This document shows positions 1-10,508 of a DNA stretch of 64,000 nucleotides, in pieces. Numbering within the stretch: position 1 is the stretch's first letter; the number at the start of each line of letters is the position of its first letter. The notes beneath the pieces are model-generated. The model saw nothing but the letters and a program-made list of their open reading frames with translations, searched no databases and had not been told where the DNA came from. The DNA comes from Arthrobacter alpinus (GTDB lineage Bacteria; Actinomycetota; Actinomycetes; Actinomycetales; Micrococcaceae), in contig NZ_FNTV01000001.1 in assembly GCF_900105965.1 (NCBI RefSeq), forward strand, positions 434,001-498,000, in the 5' to 3' direction. The position numbers were made by a program, and so were the translations under genes.

Positions 1-6
1 GCACTA

Positions 7-88
7 GCGCGAGTGGTGGAATTGGTAGACACGCAGGTTTTAGGTACCTGTGCCTTCGGGCGTAGGGGTTCAAGTCCCCTCTTGCGCA
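7..88 (+). tRNA. tRNA-Leu (anticodon TAG)
   Basis: The acceptor stem GCGCGAG pairs with CTTGCGC (one G-T wobble) with A as discriminator. The anticodon stem CAGGT/ACCTG closes the loop TTTAGGT, giving anticodon TAG, which reads CTA leucine codons. The extra (variable) arm and the T-arm GGGGTTCAAGTCCCC are present, as expected of a class II tRNA. The 3' CCA is not encoded. An intrinsic terminator follows within 10 bases. Confidence 0.95.
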
Positions 89-95
89 CAACAAC

Positions 96-128
96 AAAGG
101 CCCCGTTCAGATGAACGGGGCCTTTGTC
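96..128. terminator. Bidirectional intrinsic terminator between tRNA-Leu and bcp
   Basis: A 14-bp stem (96-109 with 112-125, GC core GGCCCCGTTC/GAACGGGGCC) has flanking A and T runs on both sides. It lies at the 3' end of tRNA-Leu on the plus strand and of bcp on the minus strand, so it can serve both. Confidence 0.8.
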
Positions 129-193
129 ATATCCGGCTCACTACTGAGTTGGTGGCTGCGAGTCCGGCGCAACAGAGGCCAACCATTCCCGTC

Positions 194-670
194 CTATGCG
201 GCAGCGATCTTCAAATCCCGGTGCAACTTGGCGACGTGGCCCGTTGCGCGAATGTTGTACTGGGCCACGGCAACCTCGCCCGCCTCATCAACAACAATGG
301 TGGAGCGGATCAGGCCCTGGTACGTTTTGCCGTAATTCTTCTTCTCACCCCAGGCAGCGTAGGACAGCGCCACGGCGTGGTCTTCGTCGCTCAGCAAGGG
401 ATAGTTGAGACCGTCGCGGGCAACAAACTTTTCCAGCTTCGCGACGGGATCGGGGGAAAGACCCACTACCGCATAGCCCGCAGCTTGCAACGAGGGCAGG
501 CTGTCACGGAAGTCGCAGGCCTGCTTGGTGCATCCGGGAGTCATGGCAGCCGGGTAGAAGAAAAGGATCACCTTGCGGCCGGCAAAGTCCGCCAATGAGG
601 TGGTTCCGCCATCGGCATTCGGCAGGCTAAAAGTAGGGGCCAAATCGCCCGGGACTAGACGCTCGGTCAT
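194..670 (-). CDS. bcp: Thioredoxin-dependent thiol peroxidase (Bcp/PrxQ peroxiredoxin)
   Basis: Reduces hydrogen peroxide and organic hydroperoxides in the cytoplasm with thioredoxin as electron donor. The 158-aa product is the normal family length and is one AhpC/TSA domain. The motif TPGCTKQAC carries the peroxidatic Cys47 and, five residues later, the resolving Cys52, the spacing typical of atypical 2-Cys PrxQ proteins. The ATG start is preceded by GAGGAG on the minus strand. It is a single-gene unit that ends at the shared terminator next to tRNA-Leu. No operator was recognised. Confidence 0.92.
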   Translation of the reverse strand: MTERLVPGDLAPTFSLPNADGGTTSLADFAGRKVILFFYPAAMTPGCTKQACDFRDSLPSLQAAGYAVVGLSPDPVAKLEKFVARDGLNYPLLSDEDHAVALSYAAWGEKKNYGKTYQGLIRSTIVVDEAGEVAVAQYNIRATGHVAKLHRDLKIAAA

Positions 671-884
671 GTTTTACTCCTCGTTCGCCCCGGTGCAGCG
701 CCAAGTGGCGAAAGCTGGGGAAGTTGTTTTGGGCACTCTCTCAAGCCTAGTGCGTTGCGCGGATGTCCCACACAGGCGAGCTCCCACAGGGGGAACAGGT
801 TACCGTGGATCCCAACTTCTCTTGCACCCGGCGGCTGCCGCTGGCTGCGCGAGACCACCACCGACGTAGAACGGACTGAAATTC

Positions 885-2374
885 TTGGACACCACAGCCT
901 CATCCCATTCGGAGTCCTCCGTCGACAGTGCGAATGCAACGGCCGCTCCACGGGTCATTCCATCCCTGCAGCGGTGGACGGCACAAACCGGGACAACAAG
1001 CCTTGCCGGGGAATCGCCGTCGAACATTCCCCGGAACTGGCCGCCACCGCCACCACGTTACTCGCCGACTTTGCCGAATTGACGAGTTCCTCCCTGGGCC
1101 GCGGGGTGCAGCCTGTCACGATTGAACTGGCCCTTGACCCGGACCTTGAGTTCTCCACCGAGAATGCCACCGCGGCCACCGAAGGGTATCTGCTGGAGAT
1201 CAACGGCGGCGTGAAAATCACGGCGCGGACGGATACCGGGGTCTACTGGGGAACGCGCAGTTTGCTGCAGATGCTGGCATCGTCCCTGACCCTGCCGGAC
1301 GGCATCGCTGTTGACTGGCCCAACTATCCCGTGCGTGGCTTCATGCTGGATGTGGGCCGGCGTTTTGCCCGGCCGGAAGCCGTGCGTGACTACATCCGCA
1401 TGATGAGCTGGTTCAAGATCAACACCTTCATGATCCACCTCAACGACAATGAGATCACCAAGGACACCAAGCGCAGCTGGGACGAGGCGCAGCAAGGATT
1501 CCGGTTGGCCTCGGATTCACCCTGGATCGCGGGTCTGGCATCCGAGGACGGAGCCTATGACCGCGTCGAGTGGGATTCCTTCGAGGATCTGGCAGCTAGC
1601 CGGCATGTGCAACTGGTTCCGGAATTGGATGTCCCGGCACACTCACGCTCCATCATCCGGTGGCGTCCCGAGACCGGCCTGAACGGTGGGGACTCGGACA
1701 TGCTCGATCTCGGCAAGACGGAAACAATTCACCTGGTGAAGGGACTCTTCGATGAATTCGTGCCGTGGTTCCGTGGGCCTGCGGTCCATTTCGGTGCCGA
1801 CGAATACAGCAAGGAACACAGTGAGGATTACCGCAGGTTCTTCAATGCCATCAGCACCCATCTTCGATCGCTGGGCAGGGACCCCGTAGCGTGGGGGAGT
1901 CTGAGTACCATGTCCGGGGGAGCAGGAAGCACCGGCACTGAAGGCTACAACCGCGACGTTGTCATCTGTGCATGGAACAACGATTGGTACAGCGGCCAGG
2001 CCGCCGTAACCGATGGGTACAAGGTCATCAACACGAACGACGACTTGCTCTACATAGTCCCCTTTGCCGACTATTATCACGGCGGTGCCTTGGATGCGCA
2101 GCCCTTGTTTGAAACTTGGGAACCGCATGTTTTTGGCGAAGGCAAGGACCTCTGTGCGCTGCACCCACAGCTGTTGGGTGCGGCGTCGGCAGTATGGAAC
2201 GACTTGGTCTTGAACAACTACGACGAACAAGCGGTCTTCGATCTGGTGAAGCCCGCATTTGGTGTGCTGGCCCAAAAAATGTGGGTCGGTGCGGTGGCCG
2301 GACTTCTCTACGAAGAGTTCACGGAACGAGGTGAAGCATTGTCTCGGTGGCCCGGCCGAGCGCATTTCCACTAG
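885..2374 (+). pseudogene. Frameshifted GH20 beta-N-acetylhexosaminidase remnant
   Basis: The intact enzyme would remove terminal GlcNAc/GalNAc residues from chitin- or glycan-type oligosaccharides. Two frames together give a GH20 protein. From 885 to about 1016 one frame encodes PRVIPSLQRWTAQTG, the usual start of the mature GH20 N-terminal domain. From about 1010 to 2374 the next frame encodes the rest of that domain and the TIM barrel, including HFGADEYS with the catalytic Asp-Glu pair at 1799-1804. The switch occurs near 1013-1016. No intact signal peptide can be read upstream, since frame-matching codons are stopped by TAG at 867-869. The product ends just after the catalytic domain. A continuous frame does run from 755, but its first 85 or so residues do not resemble the family, so I treat the gene as broken. 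A sequencing error is the main alternative. Confidence 0.68.
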
Positions 2375-2510
2375 CCGCCCATACGGCTATCGGCGTTTGA
2401 GCAACAATGCCTGGCGCGTATTCCACGAAAGAAAAGAAGAGCATGGCCGTATGTGGTGTGGGGATCGAAGACCTGCCAGCCCCATGACAAACGCGCGTCT
2501 TGGGGCAACA

Positions 2511-2556
2511 AAAAAACCGCTTCACTACTGGTTGTTACCAGTAGTGAAGCGGTTAC
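2511..2556 (-). terminator. Intrinsic terminator of the downstream tRNA-Lys gene
   Basis: On the minus strand a long stem (ACCGCTTCACTACTGG with its complement) closes a short TAACAA loop and is followed by a run of T. It lies directly after the tRNA-Lys at 2563-2635 and resembles the terminator after the second copy. Confidence 0.85.
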
Positions 2557-2562
2557 CCTTTG

Positions 2563-2635
2563 TGCACCCCTCCGGACTTGAACCGGAAACCCATTGATTA
2601 AGAGTCAATTGCTCTGCCAATTGAGCTAGAGGTGC
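2563..2635 (-). tRNA. tRNA-Lys (anticodon CTT), downstream copy
   Basis: The reverse complement folds as a cloverleaf: acceptor GCACCTC/GGGGTGC with discriminator A, anticodon stem ATTGA/TCAAT around loop CTCTTAA (anticodon CTT, codon AAG), and T-arm TCCGG TTCAAGT CCGGA. CCA is not encoded. It is identical in sequence to the copy at 2706-2778. Confidence 0.95.
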
Positions 2636-2654
2636 ATTCATTTGTATTTGCAGT

Positions 2655-2700
2655 AAAAAACCGCACCGACACCGGTTGTTACCAGTGTCGGAGCGGCTTT
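2655..2700 (-). terminator. Intrinsic terminator between the two tRNA-Lys genes
   Basis: On the minus strand GCCGCTCCGACACTGG pairs with CCGGTGTCGGTGCGG (few mismatches) over the same TAACAA loop as the neighbouring terminator, followed by six T. It follows the tRNA-Lys at 2706-2778, so each tRNA copy has its own terminator. Confidence 0.85.
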
Positions 2701-2705
2701 ACCCG

Positions 2706-2778
2706 TGCACCCCTCCGGACTTGAACCGGAAACCCATTGATTAAGAGTCAATTGCTCTGCCAATTGAGCTAGAGGTGC
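2706..2778 (-). tRNA. tRNA-Lys (anticodon CTT), upstream copy
   Basis: Same 73-nt cloverleaf and anticodon CTT as the copy at 2563-2635, with no base differences seen. As the gene first reached by minus-strand transcription it is probably the promoter-proximal copy. The region 2779-2960 upstream would hold its promoter. Confidence 0.95.
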
Positions 2779-3024
2779 ATCTTTTTCACTGCTGGGAACC
2801 ACTTCGGATTGTGTCCGCGGTGTTCCTCGCAACGACATGAAACTATACGGGTTTTTTCCGTGAGTGTGAAATCCAAAAGCACTCTTTTGGTGATTTTGAG
2901 CCACGGATCACAGCAGCGATAGATGGGATCCGCGGAATCTAGCGGTTTTGACCCCAAAAAATCGTTGAATATTTTTGTCCCGCTTGGCTATGAAGCCCGA
3001 GTGAAGACCTGGGAGCGGCGGGGG

Positions 3025-3063
3025 TAGTGACGTAGTTCACTAGCGAGTCGTAGACTGACGCAC
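3025..3063 (+). promoter_or_regulatory. Candidate ilvD promoter with inverted repeat; leaderless start likely
   Basis: A -10-like TAGACT at 3051-3056 ends seven bases before the ATG at 3064, and no Shine-Dalgarno sequence is visible, which fits a leaderless mRNA. An inverted repeat TAGTGA (3025-3030) / TCACTA (3037-3042) with a 6-bp spacer covers the -35 position and could be an operator. Both calls rest on pattern only. Confidence 0.4.
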
Positions 3064-4875
3064 ATGAGCGCCCGCAGAAGTGCCGTCGAGAGCAGTGCAA
3101 TGGAAAACAATGCCATGACCAACAACGCAGACTCACCCAGTCCGGGCGCCGTGTCAGCGGACGCGCTTGTCCTGGCTGCGGACGGCAAACCGGACATCAA
3201 GCCCCGCAGCCGAGTGGTGACCGATGGCATCCACGCAACACCATCGCGCGGCATGTTTCGCGCCGTCGGCATGGGCGACGACGACTTCCGCAAGCCCCAG
3301 ATCGGCGTCGCCAGTTCGTGGAATGAAATTACCCCGTGCAACCTCTCCCTGAACCGTCTGGCCCAAGGCGCCAAGGAAGGCGTGTTCGCCGCCGATGGAT
3401 TCCCCATGCAATTCGGCACCATCTCGGTTTCCGACGGCATCTCAATGGGCCATGAGGGAATGCATTTCTCGCTCGTTTCACGCGAGGTCATCGCCGACTC
3501 CGTGGAAACCGTCATGATGGCGGAGCGCCTCGATGGATCAGTATTGCTGGCCGGCTGCGACAAGTCCCTGCCCGGCATGTTGATGGCCGCAGCCCGGCTC
3601 AACCTCGCAAGCGTCTTCCTGTACGCCGGCTCCATCATGCCGGGCTTCGCCAAGCTCGAGGACGGCACGGAAAAGGAAGTGACCCTCATCGATGCCTTCG
3701 AGGCCGTGGGTGCCTGTGCCGCCGGCAAGATGAGCCTGAAAGACCTCGACAGCATTGAACGCGCCATCTGCCCCGGAGAAGGCGCCTGCGGCGGCATGTA
3801 CACGGCCAACACCATGGCGTGCATCGGCGAGGCATTGGGCATGTCCCTTCCGGGTTCCGCCGCCCCACCCAGCGCCGACCGCCGTCGTGACATGTTTGCC
3901 CGCAAGTCGGGGGAGGCCGTGGTGAACCTGCTGCACCTGGGTATCCGTGCCCGCGACATCATGACCAAGAAAGCCTTTGAGAACGCCATCGCCGTCACCA
4001 TGGCCTTCGGCGGATCCACCAATGCGGTGTTGCACCTGCTGGCCATTGCCCGCGAGGCCCAGGTGGATCTGACCCTGGCCGACTTCAACCGGATCGGAGA
4101 TCGTGTTCCGCACCTTGGGGATCTCAAGCCGTTTGGCCGCTACGTAATGTTTGATGTGGACAAGATCGGCGGGGTGCCGGTCATCATGAAGGCCTTGCTC
4201 GACGCCGGACTCATCCACGGCGATTGCCTCACCGTCACCGGAAAGACTGTCGCGGAAAATCTGGCCCTGATCAACCCGCCGGACCCGGACGGGAAGGTGT
4301 TGCGAGCCATGGACAACCCGCTGCACAAGACCGGCGGCATCACCATCTTGCACGGTTCCATGGCCCCCGAGGGTGCCGTGGTTAAAAGCGCCGGGTTCGA
4401 CCTGGACGTCTTTGAGGGAACGGCCCGAGTTTTTGAACGTGAGCAGGGTGCCCTGGAAGCTCTCGACCGGGGCGAAATCCATGCGGGCGAGGTGGTGGTG
4501 ATCCGTTACGAAGGCCCCAAGGGTGGCCCGGGCATGCGCGAAATGCTGGCCATTACCGGCGCCATCAAAGGTGCCGGGCTGGGTAAGGACGTTCTGCTGC
4601 TCACGGATGGGCGCTTCTCCGGCGGCACCACCGGGCTGTGTATTGGTCACGTTGCCCCGGAAGCGGTCGACGGCGGACCGATCGCCTTTGTGCGCGACGG
4701 TGACACCATCCGGGTTGATATCGCGGCCCGGACCTTCGACCTGCTGGTGGATCCGGCGGAGCTGGATGCGCGCAAGGAAGGATGGGAGCCGCTCCCGGCC
4801 AAGTTCACCACGGGAGTTTTGGCCAAGTACGCCAAGCTTGTCAACAGTGCCTCAACGGGAGCCTACTGCGGCTAA
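3064..4875 (+). CDS. ilvD: Dihydroxy-acid dehydratase (IlvD)
   Basis: Catalyses dehydration of 2,3-dihydroxyisovalerate and 2,3-dihydroxy-3-methylvalerate to the 2-keto acids, the step before transamination in valine and isoleucine synthesis. The product is 603 aa, close to the family length of 560-615. Expected Fe-S and active-site motifs are present: CDKSLPG with Cys165, CPGEGACGG with Cys236 and Cys242, and near the C-terminus [14 protein letters not shown]. The start at 3064 is chosen because of the -10-like hexamer just upstream; ATG codons at 3100 and 3115 remain possible, as conserved sequence begins only around PRSRVV. It stands alone upstream of the separately controlled ilvBNC operon. 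Confidence 0.95.
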   Translation: MSARRSAVESSAMENNAMTNNADSPSPGAVSADALVLAADGKPDIKPRSRVVTDGIHATPSRGMFRAVGMGDDDFRKPQIGVASSWNEITPCNLSLNRLAQGAKEGVFAADGFPMQFGTISVSDGISMGHEGMHFSLVSREVIADSVETVMMAERLDGSVLLAGCDKSLPGMLMAAARLNLASVFLYAGSIMPGFAKLEDGTEKEVTLIDAFEAVGACAAGKMSLKDLDSIERAICPGEGACGGMYTANTMACIGEALGMSLPGSAAPPSADRRRDMFARKSGEAVVNLLHLGIRARDIMTKKAFENAIAVTMAFGGSTNAVLHLLAIAREAQVDLTLADFNRIGDRVPHLGDLKPFGRYVMFDVDKIGGVPVIMKALLDAGLIHGDCLTVTGKTVAENLALINPPDPDGKVLRAMDNPLHKTGGITILHGSMAPEGAVVKSAGFDLDVFEGTARVFEREQGALEALDRGEIHAGEVVVIRYEGPKGGPGMREMLAITGAIKGAGLGKDVLLLTDGRFSGGTTGLCIGHVAPEAVDGGPIAFVRDGDTIRVDIAARTFDLLVDPAELDARKEGWEPLPAKFTTGVLAKYAKLVNSASTGAYCG

Positions 4876-4899
4876 TCAAAGCGCGAATTTGCAGGAATA

Positions 4900-4929
4900 T
4901 TGCCGAAAAATGGACACGATGACCATAAG
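4900..4929 (+). promoter_or_regulatory. Candidate promoter for the ilvBNC leader transcript
   Basis: TTGCCG (4900-4905) and CATAAG (4924-4929) are separated by 18 bases and would start transcription about 75 bases before the leader peptide. A TTGACA at 4972 was considered but has no -10 at a suitable distance. Weak call based on sequence pattern. Confidence 0.35.
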
Positions 4930-5008
4930 GTGGACTTAGCGTCCACAATGTGAGACGCGGGTGTGGCCTGTTTGACACTCAGGATCGGGAAACGGGAGAC
5001 TTGCAGAC

Positions 5009-5041
5009 ATGCAACGAAATCTCGTAGTCGTCATTAGCTAG
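5009..5041 (+). CDS. ilvBNC attenuator leader peptide (MQRNLVVVIS)
   Basis: A ten-codon reading frame with a Shine-Dalgarno-like GGGAG (4994-4998) encodes MQRNLVVVIS, with five consecutive branched-chain codons (Leu-Val-Val-Val-Ile). It lies about 80 bases before a strong terminator and 220 bases before ilvB. This is the layout of a transcriptional attenuator, in which shortage of charged Leu, Val or Ile tRNA stalls the ribosome and prevents terminator formation. An ilvBNC attenuator with a Leu-Val-Val-Val leader is known in Corynebacterium glutamicum. The frame is too short for automatic callers. Confidence 0.85.
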   Translation: MQRNLVVVIS

Positions 5042-5119
5042 CGCGTGACGCGAAGTGACCGCACCCAAGGTCATAGATCCCGTGACGCTCGCATGAGAGT
5101 ATGTCACACCACGTGCATA

Positions 5120-5157
5120 CCCCCTCGCCAAGTGACTTATGGGCTGAGGGGTTTTTT
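5120..5157 (+). terminator. Attenuator terminator in the ilvBNC leader
   Basis: CCCCTCGCC (5121-5129) pairs with GGCTGAGGGG (5142-5151, one bulged base) and is followed by six T (5152-5157). It lies between the leader peptide and ilvB with no other gene end nearby, so it is best read as the attenuator. Upstream, TGACC (5056-5060)/GGTCA (5069-5073) and two copies of CGTGACGC (5044-5051 and 5081-5088), either of which could pair with GTCAC at 5103-5107, are candidate alternative pairings. Confidence 0.85.
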
Positions 5158-5261
5158 GTTTCCACCACCAGCGGCAACTCGTAGTACTGCGTCAACCATC
5201 CACAATTGAACGCAAGCAAAGAAGATTGACCCCAAGCATGAGTTTCCCAAAGGAAGAACCG

Positions 5262-7151
5262 ATGAGTAAAGGAACGCCCGCCAGCCCAGCGCTGATGGCA
5301 GCCAAGTCCTCCGGACACGGTGCCCACGGTGGCACCACTTCTGGTGCCGTTGGCACCACCACCCCCGCCTCCGACGTCGTCGGGCCCAACAACGTTGTGG
5401 CGCCTGTACAGATGTCTGGCTCCGAGGCACTTGTCCGGTCCCTTGAAGAGCTTGGCGTCAAGGACATCTTCGGTTTGCCCGGTGGAGCAATCCTTCCTAC
5501 CTACGATCCGCTCATGGCGTCGTCCCTCAACCACATCTTGGTCCGCCACGAACAGGGCGCCGGCCACGCTGCACAGGGCTACGCCATGGTCACCGGCAAC
5601 GTTGGCGTTTGTATCGCCACCTCCGGCCCCGGTGCCACCAACCTGGTGACGCCTATCATGGATGCCCACATGGACTCGGTGCCCATGGTGGCCATCACGG
5701 GCCAGGTGTCCAGTGCCGTCATCGGCACCGATGCCTTCCAGGAAGCGGACATTGTGGGCATCACGATGCCCATCACCAAGCACTCCTACCTGGTGACGGA
5801 CCCCAACGACATCCCGCGCGTGCTGGCTGAGGCCTTCCACCTCGCCTCCACCGGCCGCCCCGGCCCCGTTCTCGTAGACGTGTCCAAGGACGCCCAGGTT
5901 GGCCAGATGACCTTCTCCTGGCCGCCCGTCATTGACCTGCCCGGCTACCGCCCCGTGTTCCGTGGACACTCCAAGCAGCTGCGCGAAGCGGCCCGCCTGA
6001 TCCGCGAATCCAAGAAGCCCGTACTCTACGTTGGCGGCGGTGTGCTCAAGGGCAATGCCTCCGACGAGCTCATGGTCTTGGCCGAACTGACCGGCGCACC
6101 CGTGGTCACCACGCTGATGGCCCGCGGCGTTTTCCCGGACTCCCACCCTCTGCACGTTGGCATGCCCGGCATGCACGGCACGGTTTCGGCCGTGACCGCG
6201 CTGCAGCAGTCCGACCTGCTCATCACTCTTGGCGCCCGTTTCGACGACCGCGTCACCGGCGTGCTGAGCAGCTTCGCCCCGCACGCCAAGGTGATTCATG
6301 CCGACATCGACCCGGCCGAAATCTCCAAGAACCGTACGGCCGATGTTCCGATCGTGGGATCCGTCAAGGAGATCATCCCCGATCTGAGCGCCGCCGTGAA
6401 GGTGGAGTTTGACACCAACGGAACTCCCGACCTCGGTGACTGGTGGGCGTTCCTTGGCAACTTGCGCGACACCTACCCGCTGGGCTGGACCGAACCCGAA
6501 GACGGGCTCATGTCCCCGCAGCACGTCATTTCTCGTATCGGCGCCCTGACCGGCCCCGAGGCCGTCTACGCCGCAGGCGTTGGGCAGCACCAGATGTGGG
6601 CTGCGCAGTTCATCAAGTACGAGCGCACCCGCTCATGGCTCAACTCCGGCGGCGCCGGCACCATGGGCTACTCGGTTCCGGCCGCAATGGGTGCCAAGGT
6701 GGGCAACCCGGACCGCGTGGTCTGGGCCATTGACGGTGACGGCTGCTTCCAGATGACCAATCAGGAGCTGGCGACCTGCCGGATCAACAACATTCCGATC
6801 AAGGTCGCCATCATCAACAACTCCTCCTTGGGCATGGTGCGCCAGTGGCAGACGCTGTTCTACAACAGCCGCTACTCCAACACGGACCTGAACACGGGCC
6901 ATGACAGCATTCGAGTACCGGACTTCGTCAAGCTGGCCGACGCCTACGACTGCGTGGGTCTTCGTTGCGAGCGGGTCGAGGACATCGACGCGACGATCGA
7001 GGCGGCCTTGGCCATCAATGACCGCCCTGTCATCATTGACTTCGTGGTCAGCCCAGATTCCATGGTGTGGCCGATGGTGCCCTCGGGTGTCAGCAATGAT
7101 CAAATTCAAGTAGCCCGGAACATGACCCCGGTGTGGGACGAGGAGGACTAA
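5262..7151 (+). CDS. ilvB: Acetolactate synthase large (catalytic) subunit
   Basis: Thiamine-diphosphate enzyme that condenses two pyruvates, or pyruvate and 2-oxobutyrate, in the first common step of valine, leucine and isoleucine synthesis. The ATG at 5262 is chosen because AGGAAG lies six bases upstream; the frame is open to a TTG at 5226 without such a site. The product of 629 aa begins with a Gly/Thr/Ser-rich extension of about 45 residues. It then carries the TPP-binding Glu in [15 protein letters not shown], the central FAD/TPP domain, and the C-terminal GDG...NN cofactor motif ([19 protein letters not shown]) around residue 490. It is the first gene after the attenuator and its stop lies two bases before ilvN. 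Confidence 0.96.
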   Translation: MSKGTPASPALMAAKSSGHGAHGGTTSGAVGTTTPASDVVGPNNVVAPVQMSGSEALVRSLEELGVKDIFGLPGGAILPTYDPLMASSLNHILVRHEQGAGHAAQGYAMVTGNVGVCIATSGPGATNLVTPIMDAHMDSVPMVAITGQVSSAVIGTDAFQEADIVGITMPITKHSYLVTDPNDIPRVLAEAFHLASTGRPGPVLVDVSKDAQVGQMTFSWPPVIDLPGYRPVFRGHSKQLREAARLIRESKKPVLYVGGGVLKGNASDELMVLAELTGAPVVTTLMARGVFPDSHPLHVGMPGMHGTVSAVTALQQSDLLITLGARFDDRVTGVLSSFAPHAKVIHADIDPAEISKNRTADVPIVGSVKEIIPDLSAAVKVEFDTNGTPDLGDWWAFLGNLRDTYPLGWTEPEDGLMSPQHVISRIGALTGPEAVYAAGVGQHQMWAAQFIKYERTRSWLNSGGAGTMGYSVPAAMGAKVGNPDRVVWAIDGDGCFQMTNQELATCRINNIPIKVAIINNSSLGMVRQWQTLFYNSRYSNTDLNTGHDSIRVPDFVKLADAYDCVGLRCERVEDIDATIEAALAINDRPVIIDFVVSPDSMVWPMVPSGVSNDQIQVARNMTPVWDEED

Positions 7152-7153
7152 GC

Positions 7154-8784
<1,631 letters not shown>

Positions 8785-8884
8785 TCCCCACGCCCTCCCC
8801 AAGCAGATCCGCTGGCGCGTATCCGCTTGGGGCCCCTCGGGCGCGTGGGCCCAGACGCTTCGGGCGCCTAGGTCCAACTACGTT

Positions 8885-8929
8885 CGACGGCGCCTGCCGG
8901 AACCCACTCGGGTCCGGCAGGCGCCGTCG
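8885..8929. terminator. Long palindrome between convergent ilvC and ROK regulator genes
   Basis: A perfect 17-bp stem (8885-8901 with 8913-8929, core GACGGCGCCTGCCGGA) with an 11-base loop lies between two gene 3' ends. The T run after it is short (TACTTTGTTT), but the position supports a two-way terminator. Almost the same stem recurs after cutC at 18331-18368. Confidence 0.75.
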
Positions 8930-8975
8930 TACTTTGTTTACTCGGGGCGCCCTCCAAAAGTGTGGTGTCCCGGCG

Positions 8976-10145
8976 TCAGCGGTGGGGGCCTATGTCGCTG
9001 AGGACGCGGTTGAGCACCAGGTGGGCGGCGCCACGCAAGCCGGAGTCCTGGCCGGTGGAGGCTGCGCCGATATGCAGGTTCTGTGTCATGAGCGGGTGGC
9101 AGCCCTCGTACACGCGGCTGCGCACGGCGGCTATGAACATTTCGCTGGAGGCCATATGGCCCGTCAGATAGAGCGAATCCGGGTTGAAGAAGTTCACAAT
9201 CGTGGCGAGAACCTCGCCAAGGTGGGTGCCGGCCGTGCGCAGGGCCGTGGTGGCCAGCGGTTCGGCGCGGTGCACCAGTTCCAATACGTCGGCGGTTGTG
9301 GAAACGTCCAGGCCTTGGCGCCGGAGCCGGCGGACGAGGCCGGCACCACTGGCAATAGTCTCCAAACATCCCATGTTTCCACAGGTGCATGGTTCGTCCA
9401 TGGCGGCCGCCACTCGCGTGTGCGTGACGTCCCCCGCGGCGCCGGTGGCCCCGCGGTGCAGTTGGCCGCCAACAATAATGCCACTGCCGATGGCGGTTCC
9501 GGCCTTGACCGTGATGCTGTGCTGGTTTGGTCCCAGGGTGGCGTGATGTTCGCCCAGGGCGCTGAGGTTGGCGTCATTGTCGACGATAACGGGCAGGCCG
9601 ATCTTCTCTTCCAGCCATTCCCGGATAGGGAAGCCTGCCCACTCCGGCATGCGGGACGGCAGCCGGACGGTCCCGGCGCCCACATCCACAGGGCCAGGCA
9701 GCCCGATCCCCACTCCACGCAATCCACTCAGGTCTGCGCCGGTGCCACCTGCCACGTCAGTCCATGCCTGCAGGATTGAGTTCAAGGTGGCTTCGGGCCC
9801 CGATTCCACGCTGACCTGAACTGTTTGAGTTGACAGCAGTGTGCCCGTTAGGGAGAAGCGGCCCAAGCGTGCGTGGCGACTGCCGAGGTCGGCGGTCAGG
9901 ATTTGCCCCTGGTCCTCGGCCAAGCGCAGGAGTCGCGGCTTGCGCCCTCCCTTGGAGATTCCCGTACCGTCCTCGACGAGCACTCCCAGCTCCGTCAGCT
10001 CCGCGATTCGCAGGGATACCGTGGACGGAGCCAAGCCCATCTTCTTCGCCAATTCGGCTCGAGTGGTTGCCGTGCCATGGGCAACCAGCGAGATGATCTG
10101 CTGGGACTGTCCTGGAATCGAGGGTGTCGGCGGCTGTTCCCGCAT
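8976..10145 (-). CDS. ROK-family transcriptional regulator (NagC/XylR type)
   Basis: Likely sugar-responsive repressor of the divergent ABC operon. The 389-aa protein has an N-terminal winged helix (about residues 10-75, RAELAKKMGLAPSTVSLRIAEL) joined to a ROK domain with DNDANLSALGEHH, GTAIGSGIIVGG and the zinc motif CTCGNMGCLE. That fusion is typical of ROK regulators rather than kinases. It is read away from the sugar operon, with 363 bases between the start codons, and two copies of GTCGAA(C/T)TAAGT lie in that interval. The inducing sugar is not known; phosphorylated or free amino sugars or fucose-containing products are possible from the operon's content. Confidence 0.88.
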   Translation of the reverse strand: MREQPPTPSIPGQSQQIISLVAHGTATTRAELAKKMGLAPSTVSLRIAELTELGVLVEDGTGISKGGRKPRLLRLAEDQGQILTADLGSRHARLGRFSLTGTLLSTQTVQVSVESGPEATLNSILQAWTDVAGGTGADLSGLRGVGIGLPGPVDVGAGTVRLPSRMPEWAGFPIREWLEEKIGLPVIVDNDANLSALGEHHATLGPNQHSITVKAGTAIGSGIIVGGQLHRGATGAAGDVTHTRVAAAMDEPCTCGNMGCLETIASGAGLVRRLRRQGLDVSTTADVLELVHRAEPLATTALRTAGTHLGEVLATIVNFFNPDSLYLTGHMASSEMFIAAVRSRVYEGCHPLMTQNLHIGAASTGQDSGLRGAAHLVLNRVLSDIGPHR

Positions 10146-10160
10146 GATCTTTTCCTTTGT

Positions 10161-10421
10161 GTCGAACTAAGTGGTTTGGCGCGTTAGTGCCAGCATAGGC
10201 GCATCGGCGGAAGCAAATCCGAGATGGCACGATGGTCCGGCGTCAAGGTGGCACTTCACGGTTCCCATGCCACGCATTCCCGCGGAATCATGCGGATAGG
10301 TTCCGGAATTCCAAAAATGTTCTCCCAAACATCGGATGAATAGCTTGGTGATTGGAAGATGATCTGCGACACTTACTTTACGCGATAGTGAATGTAAGTA
10401 AGTACGAGCGTCGAATTAAGT
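10161..10421. promoter_or_regulatory. Divergent control region of the ROK gene and sugar operon
   Basis: The 363-base interval holds no gene. It contains two direct copies of GTCGAA(C/T)TAAGT, at 10161-10172 (16 bases before the ROK start) and 10410-10421 (about 88 bases before the binding-protein gene), and an imperfect inverted repeat from 10372 (CTTACTTTAC) to 10402 (GTAAGTAAG). One copy of the direct repeat per divergent gene suggests operator sites for the ROK protein. No clear -35/-10 pair could be fixed. Confidence 0.5.
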
Positions 10422-10508
10422 CCCCGCTTTGCCATCGCGGCTGAATCCATCATCATTCGTCGAACAAGCCTTGGCACTCAAGTGCCGAGATCCGAGGAGT
10501 TAAATTCA

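Noticed and set aside
2511..2778. CRISPR-like or mobile-element origin of the repeated tRNA-Lys region
   Set aside because: The repeated units are complete tRNA genes with terminators; only two copies and no spacers or transposase.
3538..4650. Open frame of 370 codons antisense to ilvD
   Set aside because: Arises from the high GC of ilvD; the composition is not protein-like.
4972..4977. TTGACA as -35 of the ilvBNC promoter
   Set aside because: No -10-like hexamer 15-19 bases downstream, and it would leave almost no room before the leader peptide.
4876..5225. Riboswitch upstream of ilvB
   Set aside because: The leader peptide with branched-chain codons and a terminator explains the region; no known aptamer motif was recognised.
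5034..6590. Long open frame of 518 codons antisense to ilvB
   Set aside because: It is the mirror of a strongly coding, GC3-rich gene; the protein is His/Gly-rich without any recognisable domain and has no Shine-Dalgarno site.
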